This document shows positions 1 to 7,852 of a DNA stretch of 33,910 nt, in pieces (the stretch's first letter is position 1; each line of letters begins with the position of its first letter). The notes below the pieces were generated by a model. That model had not been told where the DNA came from and did no database searches. It saw nothing but the letters and a program-made list of their open reading frames with translations. Location of the stretch: NCBI RefSeq assembly GCF_014696625.1, contig NZ_JACJQL010000063.1, positions 1-33,910 of the forward strand, given 5' to 3'. Source of the DNA: Nostoc parmelioides FACHB-3921. GTDB lineage: Bacteria; Cyanobacteriota; Cyanobacteriia; Cyanobacteriales; Nostocaceae. A program made the position numbers and the translations under genes.

Positions 1-2387
1 ACCGCAGACGGCCCTTGCTCAGTTTCGCGCTTTATATCCATCCGCACCGCCGCGTTGAACAGTCGGTCATACTCGAATTTGGCGGCGATCGCTTCTAATC
101 TCTGCTGTGGTGTGAACTCTACGCCTTTAAATAAATCTTGAAACTGAACGATAGGACGTGATTCTAATTGTGATTGCTGAAAATATTTATTAGTTTGGCT
201 AATTAATAATTCTACTGGGGAATAGCCTTTAGTTTTGATACCCTCGTCTAAATAAATTGTTTTTAATTTCTTATCTTTAATGTAATTAACATCTCGATAT
301 AAGTAGCGATTATTCTCCTTAATTAACCCCATTTCTGGTGTTTTAGAGCTTTTAAACAGGTCTACCGCTATCTGGTTTTGAAAACAACCTTCTTCAATCA
401 TCTTCCGGTACATTTGGCGATTAACTTCCATCGCCTGAAGTATGATTTGGGGCGCTCTCTCGGTCTGGGCTAGAGCTACAAAATCTTCCATGTATGATTT
501 GTACTCTTGCCTAATTGGTTTAGGGCGTTCTTGGTTTTCTTGAGAGAATAATTCTTGATAGTGAGATGACACCTTATCTAAATATTCAGACTTCTGTTCT
601 GGTGTCCCATAAGTTTTTAAAATTTCAATTTCTGATTCTAGGGCTTCCAATGCTGTAACTTGATTATTAATCACGCCAACGCTAATACTATCGCTCATGT
701 GGATAGCGATTTCTTCAAATGGTGGCTGAGTTCCTTTTGATGGCTCATAAAACGATTGTTTCTTCAGTTTTACTGTGGGAGCATAGGCATTTTCTCTTTG
801 GTTTCTATGTTCTGCTTCTGCCGTAAAGCTAGGATAATTACTTGCTAGTGCTACACCGATACAATCACCGTCAAAATCTCTACCTTGGCGTTCGGATTCT
901 GTTTCAAGAGGAGCTATTTCGTCAGCTTCAAGTCTTGCTAATATGCGTTTATGGTCTTCATCATTTACTACGATAACGCCTTGTAAATCTGTAGCATCTG
1001 GAGCTAAACAATCATCAACTAGTTTATTCGTTGAAACACACAAGCCATTTGAGTTAAGGAAGGGGGAACGAAAATTTAGCACCTTTTCTCCATCATCCAA
1101 CCAAGGTACGCATATTTCGCCGTTCTTCAGTTCCTTGGATGGGATTATCATTCCCCTGTCGAAAGTTAAGGTTCGCCCAATTGCAATATCTCTCCATTCA
1201 TTTTGTACAAATCTACTCAGTTCCTTCCGAACTTTTTCAGTTTCTATAAGCTGATTATGTCCACCAATTAAGTCAGCTTTTATGATTCTGTACATCAATA
1301 AATCTTCTTTTGGAGATTCATCAAGTTCATCGCTTACTTCAAATTCTTCTGAATCTTCATCCCCGGTTAGTAGTTCTAATTGTTTTGCCAATCTTCCATC
1401 AGCATTTTGTTCAATAATTTGTTGCTGTATAGCAGCTTTTTGTTCCTCGGTGAAAGCCTTGCGTTGCTCATATTTCTTACAATACAGTTGTGCCACTTTC
1501 CTGGGGTCGGATTGCATCTGGGCTAATTTTTGAGCCTGCGCCTCTAGTTCTTCAGCGAAGTCCTTAATACCTTGAGGAAATGATGCTAATAACTGAGATA
1601 TAGCCGTTTTTCCTCTTTCTGATTGGGACTTTTCACCTAGCCATATTTTCTGCCTGTATAGCCCTGGTTGAATCTGCGACTTACTAGGGCCACCGGGACG
1701 ATCCTTGTCAGTGCCTTTGAAGCTGGATAGGGGGAGAATTATATCGATTTTGGGTTTATTGTTAGAATCTGCATATTTTAGCTTATCTAATTTAGACGGT
1801 CTTAATGTTCCTTTGCCAAATCTATATTTGTTATCTTCCCCATCACGTTCAGTCCATCCAAACCGATGTTGAATTACGCGATAACTTTTGTCCGACTGTT
1901 CTTCTCGTTTAGTTAACTTATCATAAAGTTCGGTTGAGATTTGTCCATAACAATCACCTACCATTTTGTAGGCTAACTTATTTGATAATATATTCCCATT
2001 CTCGCCGTTAGAATCATCTACAATCAAAATGTTTAATTCTTTATGAATTGAATTTTTACACCCCCCAAGAAAAATGGAACCATAAGCACCTCTATCTTTC
2101 CTATCTGGGCAAAGTTTTTCAATTTCTGGCAAACATTCTGGATGTCCGTACAGTAGCCTTGTTTTGGAAGATATTAACAGAATATGTTCATCTGGATGAT
2201 TTCTTAAGTCTTCTGCTTGACTATACTCATCTATATGCCCAAAAGAAAATTCTTTACCTGGAAAGTAAAATTCTAGTAGAGTGTTATCTAACTTTTCAGT
2301 TAAAATTGACCCAGGAGCGTTTCTATCTCTGTCAGTATGAATCCACTGATTTAGCCTTGTATCGAAATGCCTAAATTCAAGAGTCAT
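1..2387 (-). CDS. Two-barrel (RdRP/YonO-like) RNA polymerase, 3' end outside the window
   Basis: The reading frame is open for 795 codons from ATG at 2387 to the left edge with no stop; I checked every triplet. Landmarks in order: GDCYGQIS (residues 144-151); FGKGTLRP with K192; LPLSSFKG with K224; RSPFL (440-444); GRDFDGDC with DFDGD at 504-508; SVGVINNQ (569-576); AVDLFK (674-679). This matches the order seen in cellular RNA-dependent RNA polymerases (QDE-1/RDR) and YonO-like phage polymerases: barrel 1 with two lysines, then RxPxL and the metal-binding DxDGD of barrel 2, then a helical part with a (I/V)AVDxxK motif. The multisubunit RNAP counterpart is NADFDGD of beta prime. Inferred role: RNA synthesis from a DNA or RNA template by one chain. 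No clear Shine-Dalgarno precedes the ATG. An in-frame stop lies upstream. The next gene diverges 37 bp away, so both promoters share a short gap. Family-level confidence is good; template and function are unknown. Confidence 0.8.
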   Translation of the reverse strand, partial: MTLEFRHFDTRLNQWIHTDRDRNAPGSILTEKLDNTLLEFYFPGKEFSFGHIDEYSQAEDLRNHPDEHILLISSKTRLLYGHPECLPEIEKLCPDRKDRGAYGSIFLGGCKNSIHKELNILIVDDSNGENGNILSNKLAYKMVGDCYGQISTELYDKLTKREEQSDKSYRVIQHRFGWTERDGEDNKYRFGKGTLRPSKLDKLKYADSNNKPKIDIILPLSSFKGTDKDRPGGPSKSQIQPGLYRQKIWLGEKSQSERGKTAISQLLASFPQGIKDFAEELEAQAQKLAQMQSDPRKVAQLYCKKYEQRKAFTEEQKAAIQQQIIEQNADGRLAKQLELLTGDEDSEEFEVSDELDESPKEDLLMYRIIKADLIGGHNQLIETEKVRKELSRFVQNEWRDIAIGRTLTFDRGMIIPSKELKNGEICVPWLDDGEKVLNFRSPFLNSNGLCVSTNKLVDDCLAPDATDLQGVIVVNDEDHKRILARLEADEIAPLETESERQGRDFDGDCIGVALASNYPSFTAEAEHRNQRENAYAPTVKLKKQSFYEPSKGTQPPFEEIAIHMSDSISVGVINNQVTALEALESEIEILKTYGTPEQKSEYLDKVSSHYQELFSQENQERPKPIRQEYKSYMEDFVALAQTERAPQIILQAMEVNRQMYRKMIEEGCFQNQIAVDLFKSSKTPEMGLIKENNRYLYRDVNYIKDKKLKTIYLDEGIKTKGYSPVELLISQTNKYFQQSQLESRPIVQFQDLFKGVEFTPQQRLEAIAAKFEYDRLFNAAVRMDIKRETEQGPSA

Positions 2388-2424
2388 AACTTTATTTAAA
2401 ACTAAGTTTCTTTAGGAGTTAAAT

Positions 2425-2973
2425 ATGTCACTAACTATCAATATGTCCAGAACAAAGCGCTGGATAAATATGAATGGTAAAGAATTTAATCCAGATGGAA
2501 CATTAAAAGCTGAAGCTAGATTACAAATGTTATCTGAAGGTATGAGTGAAGAAGCAATTGATGATTATGCTCAAAGATTGAAAGAAGAATTTGACGAATG
2601 GAAAAGGTTGGACGAAACCTCCCCCGAACCCTGGCCAGTATTTACCGCTTACGACTTTTTCACCCCCACAGAGAAACAACAGTTCAACCCAGATGGCTCT
2701 CTCAAACCCGAATATAGGGAATCCGAACTGGCGCGTGGCACTAGCGAAAATTGGTTAGATGAGATGGAGCGCCGTAAAAAACTGGAGGTTGATAATTACA
2801 ATCGAGTGTCCGCGAGAAAAGCTCAAGTGGGTATCAACTTTGGTGAGCAAGAGATGAACAGATTACTTGCAACCAACCGCACATATCTAGAACGACGCAA
2901 ACAGATGGAGCAAGACTTGCGTAACTTTGAAGAAACAAGTAGTTTGCCTTTCGATCCTGATATCCCTTGGTAG
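2425..2973 (+). CDS. Hypothetical protein with duplicated FNPDG(T/S)LK motif
   Basis: I do not recognise the family. The 182-residue product is soluble, charged and mostly helical in character. It contains an internal duplication: FNPDGTLK at 21-28 followed by GMSEEAIDDY at 39-48, and FNPDGSLK at 87-94 followed by GTSENWLDEM at 105-114. Each unit pairs a turn-forming NPDG box with an acidic helix, and each is followed by a Lys/Glu-rich stretch. A good ribosome binding site (AGGAG, 2414-2418) sits 6 nt before the ATG at 2425, which favours this start over the in-frame ATG at 2443. The gene is divergent from the RNA polymerase-like gene, with 37 bp between start codons, so the two could be co-regulated or partners. 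That link rests only on position. Confidence 0.75.
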   Translation: MSLTINMSRTKRWINMNGKEFNPDGTLKAEARLQMLSEGMSEEAIDDYAQRLKEEFDEWKRLDETSPEPWPVFTAYDFFTPTEKQQFNPDGSLKPEYRESELARGTSENWLDEMERRKKLEVDNYNRVSARKAQVGINFGEQEMNRLLATNRTYLERRKQMEQDLRNFEETSSLPFDPDIPW

Positions 2974-2997
2974 TTACAACAAAATATTTTAGGCAAA

Positions 2998-3027
2998 CTG
3001 AAAGTATGGCAATAACAATACTTTCAG
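2998..3027. terminator. Hairpin between convergent genes
   Basis: CTGAAAGTAT (2998-3007) and ATACTTTCAG (3018-3027) form a perfect 10-bp stem with a 10-nt loop in the 66-bp gap between convergent genes. There is no strong U-run, so it is a plausible bidirectional terminator of moderate strength. Confidence 0.55.
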
Positions 3028-3039
3028 CTTGAGCATGGT

Positions 3040-3663
3040 TCAAGAAGAGAGAATAGCGCCAGGAGCGTATTTTCGCCAGTCCTGTTCTTGTTGACAATCG
3101 TAAGTAGAGGAAATTCCTAGAGAAAAAGTTTCAGGAGGACTGGAAATTTGTTCAGAAATAATGGCTTCTTTTTCTTTATCTGTAAGCTTGGTAATTTTGA
3201 CTTGTGCAGTAGGTTTAGGAAGTTTATCTCTATCGTTATACAATCCAACAAGGAATGTTTTTGCTTTATAAAACTGTGAGTTTGAGGTAGGTTCATTAAA
3301 TGCAAAGCAACCTCGTGATTCAAGAAAAAGATGCGATTGAATCCCAGTAGTAAAATCCTGAGTAGGTATGAGTTTGTACTTACCAGTAGCAGCCCAAACT
3401 AACATCGGTGGAACAGCTTCAACGCATTGATCAAGAAGAGTACGACCTATGCTTACTCTTTTCTGCACACCACAAACTGTCCACTCCACCCGATACAATG
3501 CCGGATATTTTTGTGCAATACTTCTAACTTTTTGAGAATAAGGATCAGCAGTGGGTTTGGAACTAATTTCTTGGGCTTGGTCAGCACCTACGGAAGATTG
3601 ACACGAAGTTATAGCTAATGCTATTGCAAAAATCGCGCTTTTATTAAATTTGATTAATATCAT
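3040..3663 (-). CDS. Putative lipoprotein of unknown function
   Basis: The 207-residue product starts with a short basic and hydrophobic leader that ends in a lipobox-like ITSC, with Cys21 as the likely lipidated residue. It should therefore be exported and membrane-anchored. A Gln/Ser/Ala-rich linker follows, then a domain with scattered cysteines (C64, C80, C118 and C189 by approximate count) that could form disulphides. No known family motif is visible. The gene stands alone on the minus strand, facing the FNPDG-repeat gene across a hairpin. About 100 bp of AT-rich sequence separates its start from the next minus-strand gene. Conjugative elements often carry surface lipoproteins for entry exclusion, but nothing in this sequence shows that role. 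Confidence 0.7.
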   Translation of the reverse strand: MILIKFNKSAIFAIALAITSCQSSVGADQAQEISSKPTADPYSQKVRSIAQKYPALYRVEWTVCGVQKRVSIGRTLLDQCVEAVPPMLVWAATGKYKLIPTQDFTTGIQSHLFLESRGCFAFNEPTSNSQFYKAKTFLVGLYNDRDKLPKPTAQVKITKLTDKEKEAIISEQISSPPETFSLGISSTYDCQQEQDWRKYAPGAILSS

Positions 3664-3761
3664 TTTATTGATAAATGTTGAAAAATGAGGTTACACTAAA
3701 TTTCCGTTCATAAATACCAAATGCCACAAAACAAGACTAATGCTGCATTGAAATACAACAA

Positions 3762-4433
3762 TTAGACAGGTTCTAAAATTTCCCCACTAGATACTTCTAA
3801 GAGCGAATTACAATTGATGTAGCCTAAAGAAATGGCACGAAATACCGCATGAACGCGATTTTGGGAACCTAACTTCAGATTAAGTGAATTAGTATAACCT
3901 CTGATAGAACCTGGGGAAAGGTGAAGAGTTGAGGCGATTTTTAAATTAGAACAACCTACTGCCATTAATCTAAGGACTTTCATCTCCGTTGGAGTCAACG
4001 ATTCGCCAAACTTTTTTCCTTTCCTCAAAGAGTGATCCTCCTCTTTGCTGATATCGAGGATAGAACGAGACACTCGCGGATCAACCCAGCATTGTCCTTG
4101 ATAAGACATTTCCACGGCATATAAAAAAATATCTGGTTTTGTATCTTGTAGTAAATAGGAGGTAGCACCACAGCTAAAAGCTAACTTGAGTAGCCCTTCA
4201 TCTACTTTTTGTTGTCCAAGGACAACTATTTTGATATCAGGAGATTCTTGTTTAATGGAGTCAATTAAATCGATATCCAATTTCAGGATTACTACATCAG
4301 GGCAAATTAATTGAGCTTGCTGTAGACCTAGAGTTGAATCTGTCTCATATACTTCTATGTCTATTCTATTAAGAGTAGTTTTTAGCCCCAGGCGAAGAAG
4401 CGGTACATCCTCAATTATTAAAACACGTATCAT
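3762..4433 (-). CDS. LuxR/NarL-type response regulator with degenerate receiver
   Basis: The product is an N-terminal receiver-like domain (about 1-120) joined to a C-terminal LuxR helix-turn-helix (about 155-215, beginning LTPTEMKVLRLMAVG and containing the IASTLHLSPGSI recognition region). I chose ATG 4433 because MIRVLIIED is the canonical receiver start; an upstream in-frame start at 4481 would add 16 unusual residues. The receiver keeps the acidic pair E8-D9, but after DVVIL the usual phospho-accepting Asp is replaced by Lys51 (nearest acid D53). The usual Thr/Ser after beta-4 is Gly, and the usual Lys of the YLLKDT motif is Gln (YLLQDT). It is therefore probably a phosphorylation-independent pseudo-receiver. 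No histidine kinase gene is adjacent. It should bind DNA as a dimer; its target is unknown. Confidence 0.88.
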   Translation of the reverse strand: MIRVLIIEDVPLLRLGLKTTLNRIDIEVYETDSTLGLQQAQLICPDVVILKLDIDLIDSIKQESPDIKIVVLGQQKVDEGLLKLAFSCGATSYLLQDTKPDIFLYAVEMSYQGQCWVDPRVSRSILDISKEEDHSLRKGKKFGESLTPTEMKVLRLMAVGCSNLKIASTLHLSPGSIRGYTNSLNLKLGSQNRVHAVFRAISLGYINCNSLLEVSSGEILEPV

Positions 4434-4501
4434 AATTTTTTCAGAGTGAAAAAAGCTGACAGTTGGGAACAATATTATCAAATAATATCATCTTAACCTG
4501 A

Positions 4502-5008
4502 TTATTGCTGCTCAGAAAAATTCAATTTTTCAGAAATTTTAATATTCGTTAATTTAGCTGAACCAGAGGGAAGTTCAAGTACATGAGTAGCAACAGGAGC
4601 GGTATATATGAGACATGGTTGCTGAGGGCATGGTAGAGCATTATGAACAACTTTTGTCACACTCCCTTGATAAAGAAATATGATATCTAAAGGGATTTTT
4701 ACCTTATACATCCAAAAGCCGGCATTTTTCACTTCTCGACCCAAATTGAACAACATTCCGCGATCGCGCTCAAGATGAGAGCGATACTTGAGTCCTTTTT
4801 TTATTTGAGTGAGAGAAGTAGCATATTCTAAATAAAAAGTATGATTATTGCGAATCAGTTTGTATCTTATTGGTAGAGATTGTGGACGAGAAGTAACAAA
4901 AGTTAAAGTGAGAGTGCCAACAATTATAGAAATGCCGGCAAAACAACCGATAACTTTCAAGCTTTTGACAATAGAAATATTAAAGTCTTTTGCAATTTGT
5001 ACCTGCAT
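4502..5008 (-). CDS. Membrane-anchored DUF192 (COG1430) family protein
   Basis: The N-terminal 17 residues are followed by one hydrophobic segment (about 18-38), so the rest of the protein should lie outside the cytoplasmic membrane. Residues about 48-162 show the DUF192 pattern: a KKGLKYRSHLERDRGMLF segment, then FWMYKVKIPLDIIFL, then a region containing a CPQQPC cysteine pair and VLELPSGSA. The family is small, secreted or anchored, and of unknown biochemical role. Full-length family members are about 150-170 residues, so this gene looks intact. It is on the same strand as the response regulator 68 bp downstream and may share its transcript, but no overlap supports this. The ATG at 5008 is the only reasonable start. 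Confidence 0.85.
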   Translation of the reverse strand: MQVQIAKDFNISIVKSLKVIGCFAGISIIVGTLTLTFVTSRPQSLPIRYKLIRNNHTFYLEYATSLTQIKKGLKYRSHLERDRGMLFNLGREVKNAGFWMYKVKIPLDIIFLYQGSVTKVVHNALPCPQQPCLIYTAPVATHVLELPSGSAKLTNIKISEKLNFSEQQ

Positions 5009-5081
5009 AATTCATAGAAAGTCGGAATTTAGTTAAAAGGATATGGCTCTTAAATACTAGTTAATGAGTTATTATGTACCT

Positions 5082-6773
5082 TCAATCAAAAATCTTGACA
5101 TTACTAACGCTATAAATAGAGCCATCTGGAGTAGAAGAAGGCAGACCTTGTACAGATGCCCGATTTCGCATCATCTCAACTTTGTCAGCTTCTCGCATAG
5201 CTAAAGGGTTAATATTTTCTCTAGCTTTTAACAAGGATGTGACAGTAATCTCCAATGGGGAAAGAATTTCTATGGAAGTATTGTCAGGAAACATTTGATA
5301 GAAAGTGGCTGCGGCTGCTTTTTCGACAATGACTCCAATCTCTGCGCCAACGCAACGATATGTTTCCTTAAGCAGTCTACGCCATTCTTCCTCGGTGTAA
5401 GCATCACCACCGTTACGAAATCGAGCATCAAATCGGGCTAGGTGAATTTTAAAAATTGAATACCGTTCCCCGTTGTTGGGCAAGTCTACTTTAAATATGT
5501 CATCGAATCGTCCACATCTGGTCAGTTCCGGTGGCAGCAATTCTAAATTATTAGCTGAGGCAATAATGATGACATTACTCGTCCTCTCCTGCATCCAGGT
5601 GAGTAACAAACCTGCGAGTCGCCTAGATAAGTCATCATCACCTGCAAAACCTTTGTCAAAATCGTCTAAATAAAAGAGTATACGATCAATTCTATCGACT
5701 AATGCTAGTAGCTTTTTTAGCTTATACTCGGCTAAATTACCGCAACTACGAAACTGACCCCACTCGACAACAATTAATGGTATACCCAGTAAGGCAGAAC
5801 AAGCTTTAGCCGAGTATGATTTTCCTGTACCGGGTGGGCCGATTAGTAAAATCCCCTTGGGAGGGCGCAGATTGTAAGTTTGAGCAAGTGAACTCATCAG
5901 ACGCTTATACTTTCTGAATGCCTCTTGCATTAGTTCAAGCCCTCCTACCTCAATTGCAGGTGGAAGGAGAAAATCTACTTGATAAACTCGTTTGAGCAGT
6001 TTGATTTTGTAAACCGATAGTTGTTTGGTTAGCTCCTGTGCCGAGATGCTGTTTATTAAGAGTGTTGCTTGGCGGATACCATATTCGATGTCTGCTAAAT
6101 ACATCCCAACTGCGGCGATCGCCAAATTATCAATTTCTAAGATGCTATAGGAGTCAGGTAAAATTTCTTTTAAGTAAACCCTGATTTCTTCTACTGTCGG
6201 TAGTTCTTGAGTCACAGTAGGAATCTCGGCGGCAAGAAAGGCTGATAATGTGGCGTTTGGGCCTAAGAGAATAGTCGTTTTAGAAGAGTGGCGATAAACT
6301 AAACTAGTAGCAATAGAACTCTCAAGGAACCAGAGATTTTGAGTTTGAGTCAATTGATATTTATAGTCATTTACCTCAAATTTGAGATTAATCAGTGCTG
6401 ATTTAATCCACTCAGAAGTCAGGAAATCTGGATTATCATTCAACCAAGGAAATATCCCCTCTAGCAGTAATATTCCTTGTAGTGAGCTAGCTTGCCAAAA
6501 TCGTAAAATTTGGAAATAATGTTCAGGGCGAAATTTATCAGCAATCGGTTGATACTCGCGTACACTTTGTAGTGTCAGTGCCTTATCTACAATTTGTAAT
6601 TGGCGCAGTTGGTCATCTTCTAGCGACCACAAATAGCATTTAATATTTTGTGATTCACATTCTTGGGCTAGATTTTTCAGGAACCTCAAACGCTCTTGCA
6701 AAGGAGATTCTACCGCCATTAAAGGATTTTCTAGTTTAATTAAATTAAAGAGTTGTTGGATTAAATCTTTCAT
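5082..6773 (-). CDS. Ycf46-like AAA+ ATPase
   Basis: This 563-residue AAA+ protein has Walker A GPPGTGKS (312-319), Walker B LDDFD (369-373), sensor-1 ASAN, and a TRCGRFD arginine-finger box. Its N-terminal 270 residues, beginning MKDLIQQLFNLIKLENPL and containing YLWSLEDDQLRQLQ, resemble the N-terminal domain of cyanobacterial and plastid Ycf46. Ycf46 acts in CO2 use in cyanobacteria, but this plasmid copy may have another job. ATG 6773 fits the family's N-terminus. Its ATG overlaps the ATG of the divergent nuclease-like gene by two bases in a shared CATG, so each gene's upstream signals lie inside the other's coding sequence. AAGGA about 10 nt upstream could be the ribosome binding site. 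The gene pair suggests an ATPase/nuclease module; that is inference. Confidence 0.88.
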   Translation of the reverse strand: MKDLIQQLFNLIKLENPLMAVESPLQERLRFLKNLAQECESQNIKCYLWSLEDDQLRQLQIVDKALTLQSVREYQPIADKFRPEHYFQILRFWQASSLQGILLLEGIFPWLNDNPDFLTSEWIKSALINLKFEVNDYKYQLTQTQNLWFLESSIATSLVYRHSSKTTILLGPNATLSAFLAAEIPTVTQELPTVEEIRVYLKEILPDSYSILEIDNLAIAAVGMYLADIEYGIRQATLLINSISAQELTKQLSVYKIKLLKRVYQVDFLLPPAIEVGGLELMQEAFRKYKRLMSSLAQTYNLRPPKGILLIGPPGTGKSYSAKACSALLGIPLIVVEWGQFRSCGNLAEYKLKKLLALVDRIDRILFYLDDFDKGFAGDDDLSRRLAGLLLTWMQERTSNVIIIASANNLELLPPELTRCGRFDDIFKVDLPNNGERYSIFKIHLARFDARFRNGGDAYTEEEWRRLLKETYRCVGAEIGVIVEKAAAATFYQMFPDNTSIEILSPLEITVTSLLKARENINPLAMREADKVEMMRNRASVQGLPSSTPDGSIYSVSNVKIFD

Positions 6774-7338
6774 GAATAATCGTCCTTGTTATCCAATATT
6801 GCTAATTCCTGAAGATGTTAAACTGGGTAAGCTAACACCGATTCTTTTACCTTCAAAATCAAGCGATACCACAAAATTAGGTGCTTCCGAGTTTCAGTTT
6901 GGTCAGATTCTAGAAAAGTATTTTGCTCCTCACATTTACTCTCAACAAGACTTACTACCTTTAGACCATCAAAACGCTTACAGCGCCGATTTTTTATTCG
7001 TGGAACCAAATACAGATTTGCACATTGATATCGAGATTGATGAGCCATTTAGTTTTGCTACTCATGAACCAATTCATCATGTGGGAAAGGATGATTACCG
7101 TAACAAATGCTTTGTCGAAGCTAATTGGATAGTACTACGGTTCGCTGAAGAACAAGTTAGCTCTCAGCCACTACGATGTTTACGTGTACTAGCTAATGTC
7201 ATTAGTAAGTACACGCTTAATGATTCTTGGCAACCATTATTCAAAGATGTCGAAAAGTTAACCCCTGTATGGCAATGGACTCTTGAAAAGTCAAAAAAGC
7301 TCTCCAAAAACAATTATCGGAATCGTTACCTACGCTAA
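6772..7338 (+). CDS. PD-(D/E)XK nuclease-like protein
   Basis: The 188-residue product has the layout of small restriction-endonuclease-fold proteins related to DUF559/Vsr. It has an early helix with E40/E48, then SADFLF with D73, then the strand LHIDIEIDEP with E88 and D90. A HHVGKDDYRNKCF segment and VLRFAEEQV follow. The D...ExD arrangement replaces the common D...ExK, and no signal peptide or membrane segment is seen. It is divergent from the Ycf46-like ATPase, sharing CATG at the start codons, and its last 4 bases overlap the end of the convergent small membrane protein gene. Possible roles are DNA defence, DNA processing, or a nuclease domain working with the ATPase. Assignment rests on motif pattern alone, and no target is visible. 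Confidence 0.6.
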   Translation: MNNRPCYPILLIPEDVKLGKLTPILLPSKSSDTTKLGASEFQFGQILEKYFAPHIYSQQDLLPLDHQNAYSADFLFVEPNTDLHIDIEIDEPFSFATHEPIHHVGKDDYRNKCFVEANWIVLRFAEEQVSSQPLRCLRVLANVISKYTLNDSWQPLFKDVEKLTPVWQWTLEKSKKLSKNNYRNRYLR

Positions 7339-7694
7339 TTTGATTTTTCAATATATGGTGGGTTATGGTTATTACTTATAGGTGTGGGTGGATTGAACAG
7401 TCTGTCAAACACAATAACCATGCCTAAGACAGCAAAGGCAGTCATAAAGACCCTTTGTAGCGATTCAAAAGTTGAACGCTCTTGGTATTGTTTTCTAAAT
7501 GTACTGTACCAGTATTCTTGACTATCATGATCTTTGAAATAGTGTAATGCCGAAAGAACCGAGTGGACATCTCCTCCTTGCTTAACTCGTTCACAAAGAA
7601 GAGTTTCCAATTCTGGCAATTGATTCTGTGCTGGATTTTGGGGTTTCAATGCTTTTGGGGTAGAGGTGTTCAAATTAATGGCTTGCTTTAACAT
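7335..7694 (-). CDS. Small single-pass membrane protein, unknown
   Basis: The 119-residue product has a soluble N-terminal part (about 1-80, with a Gln/Pro-rich start and a helical core) and one membrane segment at about 81-97 (VFMTAFAVLGMVIVFDR). It ends in a short Pro/Asn-rich tail. No family is recognised. Its stop codon overlaps the end of the convergent nuclease-like gene. Two long hairpins (7777-7852) lie upstream of its start, where they could affect its expression. Topology is most likely N-in, with most of the protein in the cytoplasm. Confidence 0.6.
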   Translation of the reverse strand: MLKQAINLNTSTPKALKPQNPAQNQLPELETLLCERVKQGGDVHSVLSALHYFKDHDSQEYWYSTFRKQYQERSTFESLQRVFMTAFAVLGMVIVFDRLFNPPTPISNNHNPPYIEKSN

Positions 7695-7776
7695 AAACTC
7701 ACAACCATTCGTGAAAGTAAGTAAATTCTACGTATTTTAACTTCTAATTACATCCAGCAAAACGCTAAATTTTGAG

Positions 7777-7852
7777 TGACATTTTGCAGTAGTTTGATGC
7801 AAAATGTCAGGTGATTGAGTGACATTTTGCAGTGGTTTAATGCAAAACGTCA
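7777..7852. repeat. Two near-identical 33-bp hairpins
   Basis: Copy 1 (7777-7809) has perfect arms TGACATTTTGCA and TGCAAAATGTCA around a 9-nt loop. Copy 2 (7820-7852) has the same left arm and TGCAAAACGTCA as its right arm; the single change leaves a G-T type mismatch. Start-to-start distance is 43 bp. The last three bases of copy 2 supply the stop codon of the neighbouring minus-strand gene. The arms have no U-run, so they look more like paired operator sites or stabilising RNA hairpins than standard terminators. Confidence 0.8.

Noticed and set aside
2834..3097. Minus-strand frame of 87 codons across the hairpin region
   Set aside because: It overlaps the FNPDG-repeat gene and the lipoprotein gene ends and crosses the terminator hairpin.
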